64,000 nucleotides of DNA. Origin: Chloroflexota bacterium. Its GTDB lineage: Bacteria > Chloroflexota > Anaerolineae > Anaerolineales > Villigracilaceae. The position numbers and the translations under genes were made by a program. Of this stretch, positions 49,664 through 58,922 are shown in pieces (the first letter of the stretch is position 1; every line of letters begins with the position of its first letter). Location of the stretch: assembly GCA_019873735.1 (NCBI GenBank), contig JAIOAQ010000014.1:1-64000 (forward strand), written 5' to 3'. The notes under the pieces are model-generated. The model was not told the DNA's origin. It worked only from the letters and a program-made list of their open reading frames with translations, and searched no databases.

Positions 49664-50008
49664 TTACTTGCGGATAAAGTGCGGCATCTCAAAGGGGATT
49701 TCCAAAACGAGTTCTACAAAGCCCATGTAATGACCGTCTTTGTGCCACGGCACCTGATACACCAATTTCTTTACCCCGTGTTTTTCGATGGTGTAGATAT
49801 TGGCTTGCCGGGTATCCATCATTTTCTGCAATTTTTCACGCGCCGCTTTGGGATGACAATCCAGCACGTTCTTGCCAATCAGCGCATAGCCTCCATCTTC
49901 TTCAAAAGATTCGGCGGCTTTATCATTCATCGCCACAATGGTGCCGTCGCGGTCACTGACGGTAATGGCGCCAGGAAATTCTTTAAACCAGGAATGCAAA
50001 TCGTCCAT
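49664..50008 (-). CDS. single PAS-domain protein
   Basis: 114 residues, all one PAS domain: FPGAITVSDRDGTIVAMNDK, GYALIGKNVLDCHPKAAREK, then VKKLVYQVPWHKDGHYMGFV. The LDCHP motif with Cys and His could hold a cofactor such as heme or an Fe-S cluster, but this is not certain. No output domain is attached. It lies between the two radical SAM paralogues with gaps of 11 and 26 bases, so it is likely a sensor or electron/ligand-binding partner of them. CAAGGAG precedes the ATG. Confidence 0.85.
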   Translation of the reverse strand: MDDLHSWFKEFPGAITVSDRDGTIVAMNDKAAESFEEDGGYALIGKNVLDCHPKAAREKLQKMMDTRQANIYTIEKHGVKKLVYQVPWHKDGHYMGFVELVLEIPFEMPHFIRK

Positions 50009-50034
50009 AGAGTTTCTCCTTGATGTTCAAAGTC

Positions 50035-51417
50035 TCAACGGGCAGGGAGCAAATTCCCGTCCGATTCAAACAAAAGCGGACAGCCGCCGCCGCATTCGGC
50101 CAAGAGCAAACAACCGTTGCACTTCTCCGGCAAACCTTGCCGCTCACGCAAGCGCACGGCCAAGTCGTGATTCCAGATCTTCTCCCATTCGTCGGTGAGA
50201 AAGTTGCCCAGCGGGTGATAATACGATTGACACGGCAAGACGCCGCCATCCGGCTCGACACACATGTTATACAAAGCCGCCGTACAGCCTTTGACGCCCA
50301 GGTTCATCTGCACCGGGTCAAAATTGCAATACTGGGTAGGAGTGTACCAGATGAGACGCTGACCATGCTGCTCTGTTTTCTGTTGTGCCAGCGCCAGCAG
50401 GGGCATGAGTTCGGCCTCGGCCAAACCCGTCCCTACCGTTGCGCCGCGGCCAGAGTAGATCAATGCATTCAAGCCAACCGTTGGCACGCCCAACTCTGCC
50501 AGGAAATCTAACGTAGCCGCAATGGTGTGCATATTGGTACGCAACATGGTCGTGTTGGTCATCACATACAGACGCGTTGCCAGGGCATTCTTCAAACCAC
50601 GGACGGTTTGCTCAAAGGCCTTAGCGTTTACCATCTGATTGTGGACTTCTGCATCGGCAGACTCAAGCGTTATTTGGACATGATCCAGACCCGCAGCAAC
50701 CAACCGTTTAACGTAAGCCGGGTCGGCCAGACGCCGGGCGTTGGTGTTCAAACCCGTAATTTGGCCATTGGCTTCGGCATGGGCGATTAATTCGGGCAGG
50801 TCGTCACGCAGAGTCGGCTCGCCGCCAGTAAAGATGATATGTGGGATGCCAAGCGCCCAGGCCTTGTCAATAACCGCTTTCCATGTCTGCGTATCCAGTT
50901 CCCCTGTTCCGCCGGCGGCATTTCCTTTAAGGGCAACGGGATGCTCAATGTTGTAACAATGGGCACAATCATTGTTGCAGCGGTAGGTCAACGCCAAATC
51001 CAGGCGGTATGGGGCCGTTGGACGAGTCGAGAAAGGTGCTACCGTCTCCAGGTCTAAATCATGAATCGGACAGGCGCCGTCCGGACGAATCAATTCTTCG
51101 AGTTGCAAGACAAAAGCCGCCAAGTCGGCGCGGGCCTGAGCGGGACGAATCTGATAGCGGCCGGTAATGGTTGCAACAGCCTCTTGTTCTGGCGTCTTCT
51201 CCAAAAGGAGAAAAGCCATCAGGGCGGCTGTCGGATTCAGGTGGATCACCCGGCTGGCATTGACAAGCAGTGTGCCGTGTCCATCCGGGTCCAGGCGCAG
51301 GTGAATGCGGCTCTTCTCATTTGCATTCTCAAAAGCATAATGATAGAGACCGGGCGAGGGGTTCTTCGCCGCCGGGTGTGGTTGTCTCAGCCGGCCGAGC
51401 ACATCCCAAATACCCAT
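50035..51417 (-). CDS. radical SAM/SPASM enzyme with N-terminal PqqD-like (RRE) domain
   Basis: 460 residues. PqqD-like peptide-recognition domain at about 35-115 (LRLDPDGHGTLLVNASRVIH). The radical SAM cluster motif is YRCNNDCAHCYN, with FTGGEPTLRDDLPELIAHAE. The SPASM region has CTAALYNMCVEPDGGVLPCQ and CNGCLLLAECGGGC for auxiliary Fe-S clusters. This architecture is found in enzymes that modify ribosomally made peptides (PqqE, sactisynthases and relatives). The start is at ATG 51417 with AGGAG upstream. The gene just upstream in the operon encodes a protein with a seven-Cys tail, the obvious candidate substrate. Confidence 0.92.
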   Translation of the reverse strand: MGIWDVLGRLRQPHPAAKNPSPGLYHYAFENANEKSRIHLRLDPDGHGTLLVNASRVIHLNPTAALMAFLLLEKTPEQEAVATITGRYQIRPAQARADLAAFVLQLEELIRPDGACPIHDLDLETVAPFSTRPTAPYRLDLALTYRCNNDCAHCYNIEHPVALKGNAAGGTGELDTQTWKAVIDKAWALGIPHIIFTGGEPTLRDDLPELIAHAEANGQITGLNTNARRLADPAYVKRLVAAGLDHVQITLESADAEVHNQMVNAKAFEQTVRGLKNALATRLYVMTNTTMLRTNMHTIAATLDFLAELGVPTVGLNALIYSGRGATVGTGLAEAELMPLLALAQQKTEQHGQRLIWYTPTQYCNFDPVQMNLGVKGCTAALYNMCVEPDGGVLPCQSYYHPLGNFLTDEWEKIWNHDLAVRLRERQGLPEKCNGCLLLAECGGGCPLLFESDGNLLPAR

Positions 51418-51447
51418 ACATTCTCCTGGCACAGCAATAAGGCGGAA

Positions 51448-53097
51448 CTAACGTCCGCCGCCAGCGCAGGCACAAGCACAACCTGCACAAGCACAGGCGC
51501 AGGCACAACCGCCGCCGCTGCGTGAACCACTGCTGCGTGATGGCGGAGGCGGCGGATTGGTGACATTGGTGACCTTGCTGGTAAATCCGCCAACATCCCC
51601 AAGGACTTTGCCGGCAAAGTTCTGGGCGCCGGTCACTACCGAGGCGGCAAAGGCAGAGCCGGGGATGGTGCCGCTGGGCGCCTTGCCCTGAGTGGAAGTC
51701 ATAGCCGGCATTGCGCGAGAGGGAGCGCCAGAAGCCATAGGGCGATAGGCTGGGTCATACCGCCCCCACCAGGTAGGCACAATAACCGGCCCCGAAAACG
51801 TGCGCCGCGTGCGGTCGTCGTAGTCCTTGTCCAACATGGTCCATTCCATCGCCTGCTCGTACATCTGGCTTTTGACCTCAGGGGTATTGGCCGCCTCAAT
51901 CTGCTGCCAGGCGCGTTCGTTAATCAACTTGTAGTATTCCACCGTCTCTTTCCGGCTGAACCCGCGCATCTTATCGGAGACGCTGCGGACAAGTTTAACG
52001 GTCATCTCCTGCAAAGCGGCGCGCTGCTTGGCCAGGGTATCCGCCTTGAAGGCCTCAAGAAAGTCCTTCTCGTATTCGTGCAATCCTTCGGGCAATGGTT
52101 CGGTTATCTGCAGTTTGAGCGGGTCCTGGCTAACGACTTCGGCCGCGCCTTTCTTGATGACGCTGAACAAAATCATGGTCATGACTCTATCGAGTGGCGT
52201 TTCCATCAAGATAGCAGCCTCAACGGCTGTCAGCCCGCGCTTGATGCCATGTCCTTCAATAGAGATCTTGGGCGGCAAGTATTGCAGTTTGCGTTTGCGC
52301 TGACTGACGGCGCCGTAGATTGGAAGCCCAACAAAGAAGAGACCCAGGCAGCCGCAAATTCCAAACCCCATCAGATCATCAAGATTGATGAATGACGGCG
52401 TCACGATGGCATCGGCAGGAACGTAACTCTTGGGGAACGAAGCACCAAATTTATATTGCGTTGAAGCGCTGGCATTTGGAGCCCGCCAGGTATAGGTAAT
52501 CCGTCCAGACGAATCGCGCCCCATTTCTGGCGCTTGAGCGCCCGGCCAATTGCTGGACGGGATGTGGTAACGCGGTTCATCTGCTTGAACGCCTGGCGGC
52601 AGGTGAAACACCACCGTCAAATCGGTGCTTCCGTACACGTACTGAGAGCCAAACCAGGTGGGGGAGAAAACGCCGCTGACATAGTTGGCATCTTCATCAT
52701 CTTTGTAAAGCACGCCTCTGATGCTCCCCACATAGACATGCACGTTTCCTGTCCTGCCCGGCTGGATGGCATACCTTCCCAGTTCAACTGCTATGCCATA
52801 GGGACCATCTCCCTGGTAATCGGACGAAATGGACACCGGCTGACCATCTACGTCGGCTGTAATGCTCCCTCGATCATATTTGCCATTGGGCAGGCCAACA
52901 TCCACAAAGTCAATCGGGCTGGCGTTGGGGCCGTTGGAAAAAGTGAAGAGGTAATCCACGGCGCTTGTACCGTCTTGGTTCCAATAAACGTGCACGACTT
53001 CGCGTTGCAGGCTGAAATAGTAGGTTTGGGCCGCGGCGGTACCCGCTAAAGCAAACGCAAAGAACAAAGCAAGCAGGTTGGCAAATAAACGTTTCAT
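51448..53097 (-). CDS. DUF2207-like membrane protein with C-terminal (Cys-Ala) repeat tail
   Basis: 549 residues. Signal peptide (LLALFFAFALAGTAAAQ). An extracytoplasmic beta domain of DUF2207 type comes next (about 25-235, with VVHVYWNQDGTSAVDYLFTF). One TM helix follows (about 245-266, MGFGICGCLGLFFVGLPIYG), then a cytoplasmic helical domain (about 275-430). A Pro/Ser-rich linker follows, and the end is GGGCACACACAGCACACAGG, with seven Cys alternating with Ala. Cys codons alternate TGT and TGC and Ala codons vary, so the repeat is kept at the protein level. Topology puts the tail in the cytoplasm, within reach of the radical SAM enzyme encoded 30 bases downstream. The function of the family is unknown. 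Confidence 0.85.
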   Translation of the reverse strand: MKRLFANLLALFFAFALAGTAAAQTYYFSLQREVVHVYWNQDGTSAVDYLFTFSNGPNASPIDFVDVGLPNGKYDRGSITADVDGQPVSISSDYQGDGPYGIAVELGRYAIQPGRTGNVHVYVGSIRGVLYKDDEDANYVSGVFSPTWFGSQYVYGSTDLTVVFHLPPGVQADEPRYHIPSSNWPGAQAPEMGRDSSGRITYTWRAPNASASTQYKFGASFPKSYVPADAIVTPSFINLDDLMGFGICGCLGLFFVGLPIYGAVSQRKRKLQYLPPKISIEGHGIKRGLTAVEAAILMETPLDRVMTMILFSVIKKGAAEVVSQDPLKLQITEPLPEGLHEYEKDFLEAFKADTLAKQRAALQEMTVKLVRSVSDKMRGFSRKETVEYYKLINERAWQQIEAANTPEVKSQMYEQAMEWTMLDKDYDDRTRRTFSGPVIVPTWWGRYDPAYRPMASGAPSRAMPAMTSTQGKAPSGTIPGSAFAASVVTGAQNFAGKVLGDVGGFTSKVTNVTNPPPPPSRSSGSRSGGGCACACACAGCACACAGGGR

Positions 53098-53175
53098 CGC
53101 AAGTCTTCCTTCCCAGAACCAAATATGGCCACTCTCTTTTGGCCGCCCATATCGTTCAAGCAGCGCGGCCCGATG

Positions 53176-53571
53176 CTACCACTTTGGTTCTTCTGTCAGT
53201 TGATAAACCGTATTGCAATAGGGACAATTGACCATGGGAGCGCCATTGACCACCTTGATATTGTCTGCGGTCAGCGTGCCGCCACAGGCCTGGCATTTCA
53301 TCTGCTCAATTTTGGTTGCTCCGGGCAAATCCACTTTGAGGGTGACGTTTTGCGCGGCCTCCTGCTTTGTCCTACGGACGGCCAAGACGGTGAAGAAGAT
53401 ACCCGCCGCCAGGGCCAACACTCCGAAAAGCACGCCGGCCATGCCCAGTCCGCCTACCCCTTCTGCACCGCCGGCAGCCCCAAGCAGCAGAAAACCTCCC
53501 AGGCAGATTCCACCGGCCGCTAGCAGGAATAAAATCACCGCTACAACGTAAAGTCCAGTCGCAGGTTTCAT
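53176..53571 (-). CDS. small membrane protein with C-terminal zinc ribbon
   Basis: 131 residues. Two N-terminal TM helices (YVVAVILFLLAAGGICLGGF and GMAGVLFGVLALAAGIFFTV) are joined by a Gly-rich turn. A cytoplasmic segment then ends in a zinc ribbon (MKCQACGGTLTADN ... NCPYCNTVYQL, two CxxC pairs). It is the first gene of the radical-SAM run, 78 bases before the DUF2207-like gene. It resembles small zinc-ribbon partners often seen beside membrane proteins of that kind. Function unknown. Confidence 0.82.
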   Translation of the reverse strand: MKPATGLYVVAVILFLLAAGGICLGGFLLLGAAGGAEGVGGLGMAGVLFGVLALAAGIFFTVLAVRRTKQEAAQNVTLKVDLPGATKIEQMKCQACGGTLTADNIKVVNGAPMVNCPYCNTVYQLTEEPKW

Positions 53572-53693
53572 ACAGGTTACCTCCAGCCAAGAATAGGAAC
53601 GAACAAAAAAACGGGAAAGATCACGCTGGGGCTGTTGAGGCAGCCCTCGGGTCCGAAAGGGAAACGGCTTGCGCTACGGCTTTCGCAGCGCGA

Positions 53694-54062
53694 TCAGGCA
53701 GGACGACGGTTGGTCTTATTCAGTCCATATACCCGGCTAACCGGCAGGACGACAAAGAGACCGGTATCCGGCTCGTTCAAATCGCCGATGATCTGCTGGG
53801 TAACAAGCAACAGGCGTTCCACCAGCGTGTCATCATCCACCACAGTGAAGATCGTGCGGCCATGTAATTCAGGGTGGTCAAAGAAATCGCTGAGAGACGG
53901 GATAAGGGGAATGTCATCGCGTAAGGCTTCGTCTGAGCGAAGCCGTCCCAGGCCGGTGTTGAACATCACCGTTGCGCCACCAACCCCGGCTTCTTCCCAC
54001 GCTGCCAGCAGATCATTCAATTTCTCAGGGTCGTGCAAAGTAAGTAGCACAAAACTACTCAT
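53694..54062 (-). CDS. PII-like regulatory protein next to a CPA2 antiporter
   Basis: 122 residues. The fold looks like the PII/CutA ferredoxin-like class: SSFVLLTLHDPEKLNDLLAA at the N-terminus, GVGGATVMFNTGLGRL, and a C-terminal TGLFVVLPVSRVYGLNK, with a T-loop-like stretch (about 43-70). Key PII residues (Tyr51, the GlnB signature) are not present, so it is not a classical nitrogen PII. It is 4 bases after the antiporter stop on the same strand. Some PII-like proteins bind nucleotides or second messengers and gate a neighbouring transporter, and that role is inferred here. Confidence 0.7.
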   Translation of the reverse strand: MSSFVLLTLHDPEKLNDLLAAWEEAGVGGATVMFNTGLGRLRSDEALRDDIPLIPSLSDFFDHPELHGRTIFTVVDDDTLVERLLLVTQQIIGDLNEPDTGLFVVLPVSRVYGLNKTNRRPA

Positions 54063-54066
54063 GTGA

Positions 54067-55299
54067 CTACAACTCCTTTGAGGGAGGACGGGAGGACAGG
54101 GAACGGTATGGGTGCCAGTCTTGGGGCAAGTGAAAAACCCAACGCAATAAGGGCGGCGTAATCAGTGTGGTGACAATGACCACGGCAATAATGCCAGAAA
54201 GTTCTCTTGCGCTTATCAAACCTGAATCAAGGCCCGCATTGGCTACAATCAACCCAACCTCGCCGCGTGAAATCATACCTGCGCCGAGTTGGATGCTTTC
54301 CCTCCAGGATAAGCCTCCAGCCCGGGCGCCAAGCAAGGCACCTAACCACTTCCCAACAATTGCGGCCGTGATAACCACAAGGATCAGTCCTAAAGCACTT
54401 GCCTGCAATGAGAATTTGATTTTCAAACCGATAGAAACGAAGAAAATTGGCACAAAAAAACCGTAAGCCAGGGCCGAGATGCGCGGTTCCAATATCTCTT
54501 TTTCAGAGGTACGCGCAAACATCAAACCGGATAAGAAAGCGCCGGTGATGGCGGCCATGTTTCCGACCAGTTCAGCGGCCAGGCCATAATAGAACAGCAC
54601 AATCACTGCTAAAGATAATACGCTCTGACTGACGGGCAGGTTGCGCACCTTTCGCACAATGCGCGGCAGTAACCAGATGCCAAATCCGGCCGCCAGCACA
54701 AAAAAGAGCAGCATCCGGCCAAAAATTAAGAACAGGCCAAGCAAACCCGCTGCTCCAGAAACTACAGCAAAAAATATGGCCAGGAAGAGAATGACCAGTA
54801 CATCATCAAACACGGCTGCCCCTAGCAAACTGAGGCCAACCCGGCTCTTAAGCATTTTCAATTCCATCAAGGTCTGTGCCGAAATGCTGACCGAGGTAGC
54901 CCCCAAAACCAGGCCAAGAAAAGCCGCGCCCTCGCCGCTTAAGCCAAACAAAAGCCCGCCTCCCCAACCCAGGACAAAAGGCATCAACACGCCCAATGTT
55001 CCACTCCAGGCCGCCACCTTAAGATTACTGGTGAATTCATCCAGGTGTAATTCCAGGCCGGCGATGAACATCAGCAACAAGACGCCAATTTCCCCCAGAT
55101 CAACGACAAAATGCCGCATGGTCTCTTCGTCAAAGAAAGGCAGGTTGAGAAAATTCAAGAGCGATGGGCCTAACAGAATACCCACAATCAGTTCGCCCAG
55201 CACCGAGGGCTGGTTGAGACGGATAGTCACATAACCGGCAAGTTTGGCCAAAAAAAGCAAAGAGGCAAGCAAGAAAATCAGTTGCAGGAAGGTGGACAT
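54067..55299 (-). CDS. CPA2-family cation:proton antiporter
   Basis: 410 residues, about 12-13 TM helices (Na_H_Exchanger family). LGELIVGILLGPSLLNFLNL, LLLMFIAGLELHLDEF, LGATSVSISAQTLMELKMLK, AAVFDDVLVILFLAIFF with the ion-coupling Asp-Asp, ARTSEKEILEPRISALAYGF and ISRGEVGLIVANAG. It exchanges Na+ or K+ for H+. The C-terminal TrkA-N domain of KefB-like proteins is missing, so regulation may instead come from the PII-like protein encoded downstream. It has its own promoter region in the gap upstream, though none is clear. Confidence 0.93.
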   Translation of the reverse strand: MSTFLQLIFLLASLLFLAKLAGYVTIRLNQPSVLGELIVGILLGPSLLNFLNLPFFDEETMRHFVVDLGEIGVLLLMFIAGLELHLDEFTSNLKVAAWSGTLGVLMPFVLGWGGGLLFGLSGEGAAFLGLVLGATSVSISAQTLMELKMLKSRVGLSLLGAAVFDDVLVILFLAIFFAVVSGAAGLLGLFLIFGRMLLFFVLAAGFGIWLLPRIVRKVRNLPVSQSVLSLAVIVLFYYGLAAELVGNMAAITGAFLSGLMFARTSEKEILEPRISALAYGFFVPIFFVSIGLKIKFSLQASALGLILVVITAAIVGKWLGALLGARAGGLSWRESIQLGAGMISRGEVGLIVANAGLDSGLISARELSGIIAVVIVTTLITPPLLRWVFHLPQDWHPYRSLSSRPPSKEL

Positions 55300-55457
55300 C
55301 GTAAAACAAGTTTATCACAATGCAAGGCGGTATGATGCAAAATTTCAAACCCGTTGCACAAAGAGGGCGCACATTGTGATAATAATCACAAAACGGGGTG
55401 ATGCTTATCCCTCGGATAATGCCCTTTTAAACGGTACAATTGGCCTGAAATTTCAAA

Positions 55458-55679
55458 AGCAAGCCAGCAATTCCAAATCTAAAATTGATTTGAAAGGAAA
55501 TGGTTCAAAATCTCAACGCAAAGGCGCAGAGTCGCAAAGATTTTTGAGAGGATTTTGCTCGGCAATTGCGCCAATTGGTTTTCATGCCAATTTTTTGACG
55601 AAAAAATCGAAAACCTGGCGTCTTGGCGGCTTTGCGTTAGGTTCGTTGATTGCAGATTTGGAATTGCTGAAAGCAAGCA
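55458..55679. repeat. 222 bp repeat bounded by inverted repeats, in the gap 55300-55735
   Basis: Left end AGCAAGCCAGCAATTCCAAATCT, right end AGATTTGGAATTGCTGAAAGC (near-perfect inverted copies, written here by their key bases). Inside is an imperfect inverted repeat made of CAACGCAAAGGCGC and GCGGCTTTGCGTTAGG simple-repeat units. The right-end motif AATTGCTGA(A/G)AGCAAGCAG recurs at 60538-60556. It is MITE-like with no ORF. The first 150 bases of the gap (55300-55457) hold no gene, only a possible mutA promoter zone. Confidence 0.6.
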
Positions 55680-55735
55680 GTTTCCACCTGGAGTGTTGTT
55701 GAAAGCAATTTGCCACGAAAGAAATGGGAGTCACC

Positions 55736-57388
55736 ATGAACCTACAAGAGCAGTATTCTCGTTGGAAGGAAAACACCTACAAAAAGAGCGTTGAGCGTTT
55801 TGCCGAGCGAAAAGCAAAGTTTGTCACCTCGTCCGGCATTGAATTGCCGCCCGTGATACACCCTGCCGATCCAGACCCAGACTACATGGAAAAACTTGGC
55901 TTTCCCGGCGAGTACCCCTACACACGCGGCGTCCAACCGACCATGTATCGCGGCCGTTTGTGGACCATGCGTCAGTATGCCGGCTTTTCAACCGCGGCCG
56001 AATCCAACAAACGCTATCGTTACCTGCTGGCAAACGGTCAGACCGGCCTCTCGGTGGCCTTTGACCTGCCAACCCAAATCGGCTACGATGCAGACGACCC
56101 CATGGCCTTGGGCGAAGTGGGCAAAGTGGGCGTTTCGGTTTCGTCTCTCGACGATATGGCCGTGCTCTTTGACCAGATTCCGCTGGACAAGGTCTCTACT
56201 TCAATGACCATCAATGCCCCGGCCGGCATCCTGCTGGCCATGTATATCGCCGTGGCCAAACGACAGGGCGTAGAGATGAAGGACTTGCGCGGCACAATTC
56301 AAAACGACATCCTCAAGGAATACATTGCCCGCGGCACGTATATCTTTCCTCCCGCGCCCTCTATGCGTTTGATTACGGATATCTTCTCCTTCTGCGCCCG
56401 CGAAATTCCGGCCTGGAATACCATCTCGATTAGCGGGTATCACATCCGCGAGGCCGGTTCAACGGCTGCCCAAGAAGTAGCCTTTACCCTGGCAAACGCC
56501 ATCGCCTATGTTCAAGTCGCCATTGATGCCGGCCTGGATGTAGACGTGTTTGCCCCACAGTTATCCTTTTTCTTCAACGCTCACAATAACCTGCTGGAGG
56601 AGGTCGCCAAATTCCGCGCCGCCCGGCGCATGTGGGCCAAGATTATGCGCGAACGCTTCAAGGCTCAAAAACCGGCCTCCTGGCAGTTGCGTTTCCACAC
56701 CCAAACTGCCGGCTCTACCCTCACAGCCCAACAGCCGGAAAACAATGTGGTCCGCGTCACCTTACAGGCCTTGGCGGCGGTTCTAGGCGGGACCCAAAGC
56801 CTGCACACCAATTCGATGGACGAGGCGCTCTGGCTGCCAACCGAAAAATCCGTCCGTGTGGCTTTGCGCACTCAGCAAATCATCGCTTACGAATCCGGCG
56901 TAGCCGATTCGATTGACCCGCTGGCCGGGGCATACTTGATCGAATACCTGACCGACGAAATCGAGCGCCTGGCAAGCGAGTACATCCAGAAGATAGATGC
57001 CCTGGGCGGCGCGTTGACGGCCATAGAGCAGGGCTACATCCAACGCGAAATCCAGGATGCGGCCTACGCGGCGCAAATGGCCATTGAGAAAGGCGAGCAG
57101 ATCGTGGTAGGGATGAATCAATTCCAAATCCAGGAAGAAATCGCCCTCGAACGCCAAAAGATTGACCCGGCAATTGAGGCTTCGGCGCGGGCGCGCCTGG
57201 CCGAATTGCGGGTTGCCAGGGACAATGTCCGCGTTGGCGAATTGCGCAGCCGGCTAGAGCAGGCAGCCCGTGGTTCGGAGAATCTCATGCCGCTTTTCAT
57301 CGAATGCGTTGAGAACAAGGTGACACTGGGTGAAATTTGCCACACCCTGCGAGGGGTGTGGGGAGAATATCAAGCACAGGGAATCTAA
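55736..57388 (+). CDS. mutA: methylmalonyl-CoA mutase, large (alpha) subunit without B12 domain
   Basis: 550 residues, the length of the split MCM large subunit. [80 protein letters not shown] and [20 protein letters not shown] match the substrate-binding TIM barrel. The cobalamin-binding domain (DxHxxG) is not part of this protein and is not encoded next to it. It isomerises methylmalonyl-CoA and succinyl-CoA (or a related acyl-CoA) with B12. Start at 55736 with GGGAG upstream. The ftcD start follows with no gap (TAA-ATG). Confidence 0.93.
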   Translation: MNLQEQYSRWKENTYKKSVERFAERKAKFVTSSGIELPPVIHPADPDPDYMEKLGFPGEYPYTRGVQPTMYRGRLWTMRQYAGFSTAAESNKRYRYLLANGQTGLSVAFDLPTQIGYDADDPMALGEVGKVGVSVSSLDDMAVLFDQIPLDKVSTSMTINAPAGILLAMYIAVAKRQGVEMKDLRGTIQNDILKEYIARGTYIFPPAPSMRLITDIFSFCAREIPAWNTISISGYHIREAGSTAAQEVAFTLANAIAYVQVAIDAGLDVDVFAPQLSFFFNAHNNLLEEVAKFRAARRMWAKIMRERFKAQKPASWQLRFHTQTAGSTLTAQQPENNVVRVTLQALAAVLGGTQSLHTNSMDEALWLPTEKSVRVALRTQQIIAYESGVADSIDPLAGAYLIEYLTDEIERLASEYIQKIDALGGALTAIEQGYIQREIQDAAYAAQMAIEKGEQIVVGMNQFQIQEEIALERQKIDPAIEASARARLAELRVARDNVRVGELRSRLEQAARGSENLMPLFIECVENKVTLGEICHTLRGVWGEYQAQGI

Positions 57389-58906
57389 ATGAGCCAAATT
57401 GTTGAGTGTATCCCCAATTTCTCTGAAGCCCGCCGCCCAGAGGTGGTAGAGCAAATCCTGGCTGCCATCACCTCTGTGCCCCAGGCGCGCCTGCTAGACC
57501 GCTCTTCAGACCTGGATCACAACCGTACGGTAGTGACCTTTGCCGGCCCGCCGGATGCGGTGGAGGAGGCCGCTTTCCGCGCCATTCAAAAGGCGGCTGA
57601 ATTGATTGACCTGAATCAGCATACCGGCGAACACCCGCGCATTGGCGCGACCGACGTCGTGCCGTTTGTCCCGATTGCCAATATCAGCATGGATGAGTGC
57701 GTGGCAATGGCACGCCGCCTGGGTCAACGCGTGGGAGAAACGCTTGACATCCCGGTTTACCTGTACGAATACGCTGCCACCCGGCCAGAGCGCACCAACC
57801 TGGAAGTCATCCGGCGCGGGCAGTATGAAGCCCTCAAAGCAGAGATTACGCTCCCTGAACGGCAGCCAGATTTCGGTCCGGCAAGAATCGGGCCGGCCGG
57901 CGCCACTGTCATCGGAGCGCGCGATCCGCTCATCGCCTTCAACGTTTACCTGACAACGTCTGACGTGGAGATTGCTCAGAAAATCGCCAAAGCCGTGCGT
58001 CAGTCATCCGGCGGCCTGCGTTATGTCAAGGCCATGGGTGTTCTGGTAGAAGGCCGGGCGCAGGTCTCCATGAATCTGACCAACTTTCATAAGACGCCGA
58101 TTGCCCGCGTGGTAGAGATGATCCGCCGCGAAGCCGGGCGTTATGGAACCGCCGTTCACCATAGCGAACTGGTTGGGTTGATTCCGCAGGAAGCGCTGGT
58201 AGATGCGGCCGTTTGGTACCTGCAGATGGACCAGTTCACGCCAGATCAGGTGCTGGAAACGCGCCTGTTTGCCCAGGCAGACAGCAGTACACAGGCCGCC
58301 AGTTTCCTCGACAATCTGGCAGCCGGAACGCCTGCCCCGGGCGGCGGCTCGGCGGCAGCCTATGCCGGCGCAATGGGGGCGGCGCTGACGGCAATGGTCG
58401 CACGCCTGACGCTTGGCAAGAAGAAATATGTCAATGTCGAAGCCGAGATGCAAGCGATCCTGAGCCAGGCAGAGGCCCTGCGCGCAGACTTAAACCGCGC
58501 AGTAGAAGAAGACGCGGCTGCTTTTGAAGCCGTGATGGCCGCCTTCAAATTACCGAAAGAGACTCCCGAACAGCAAGCCGCCCGTGATGCGGCAGTCGAA
58601 AGCGCCACACTGCAGGCGGCGCAAGTGCCGCTGGAAAACGCGCGCCGCGCCGTGCAAGTCATGGAACTGGCCGAACGCGCCGCCACGCTGGGCAATTTCA
58701 ACGCCATCACCGATGCGGCCTCGGCGGCGGCAATGGGACGCGCCGCCTTGAGCGCCGCCGGTTATAATGTGCGCATTAATGCAGCCTCTTTGAAGAGCGA
58801 ACCGACACGCAAGTCACTTTTAGAAGAACTGCGTGCTTTGGAAAACCGCGCCATCGAGATCGAAGCCCGAATGCGCGCCGTGTTGGAAGAGCGCGCCGGA
58901 ATTTAA
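57389..58906 (+). CDS. ftcD: bifunctional glutamate formiminotransferase/formiminotetrahydrofolate cyclodeaminase
   Basis: 505 residues. The N-terminal half is formiminotransferase: VECIPNFSEARRPEVVEQIL, TGEHPRIGATDVVPFVPIAN, VKAMGVLVEGRAQVSMNL. From about residue 300 the C-terminal cyclodeaminase follows: LDNLAAGTPAPGGGSAAAYA and GNFNAITDAASAAAMGRAAL. The fused form, as in mammals, is less usual in bacteria, where the two parts are often separate. It moves the formimino group of formiminoglutamate (from histidine breakdown) to tetrahydrofolate and releases ammonia. The hut genes are not in the window. Translationally adjacent to mutA. Confidence 0.95.
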   Translation: MSQIVECIPNFSEARRPEVVEQILAAITSVPQARLLDRSSDLDHNRTVVTFAGPPDAVEEAAFRAIQKAAELIDLNQHTGEHPRIGATDVVPFVPIANISMDECVAMARRLGQRVGETLDIPVYLYEYAATRPERTNLEVIRRGQYEALKAEITLPERQPDFGPARIGPAGATVIGARDPLIAFNVYLTTSDVEIAQKIAKAVRQSSGGLRYVKAMGVLVEGRAQVSMNLTNFHKTPIARVVEMIRREAGRYGTAVHHSELVGLIPQEALVDAAVWYLQMDQFTPDQVLETRLFAQADSSTQAASFLDNLAAGTPAPGGGSAAAYAGAMGAALTAMVARLTLGKKKYVNVEAEMQAILSQAEALRADLNRAVEEDAAAFEAVMAAFKLPKETPEQQAARDAAVESATLQAAQVPLENARRAVQVMELAERAATLGNFNAITDAASAAAMGRAALSAAGYNVRINAASLKSEPTRKSLLEELRALENRAIEIEARMRAVLEERAGI

Positions 58907-58922
58907 GCCCTGTGAGGTAACC

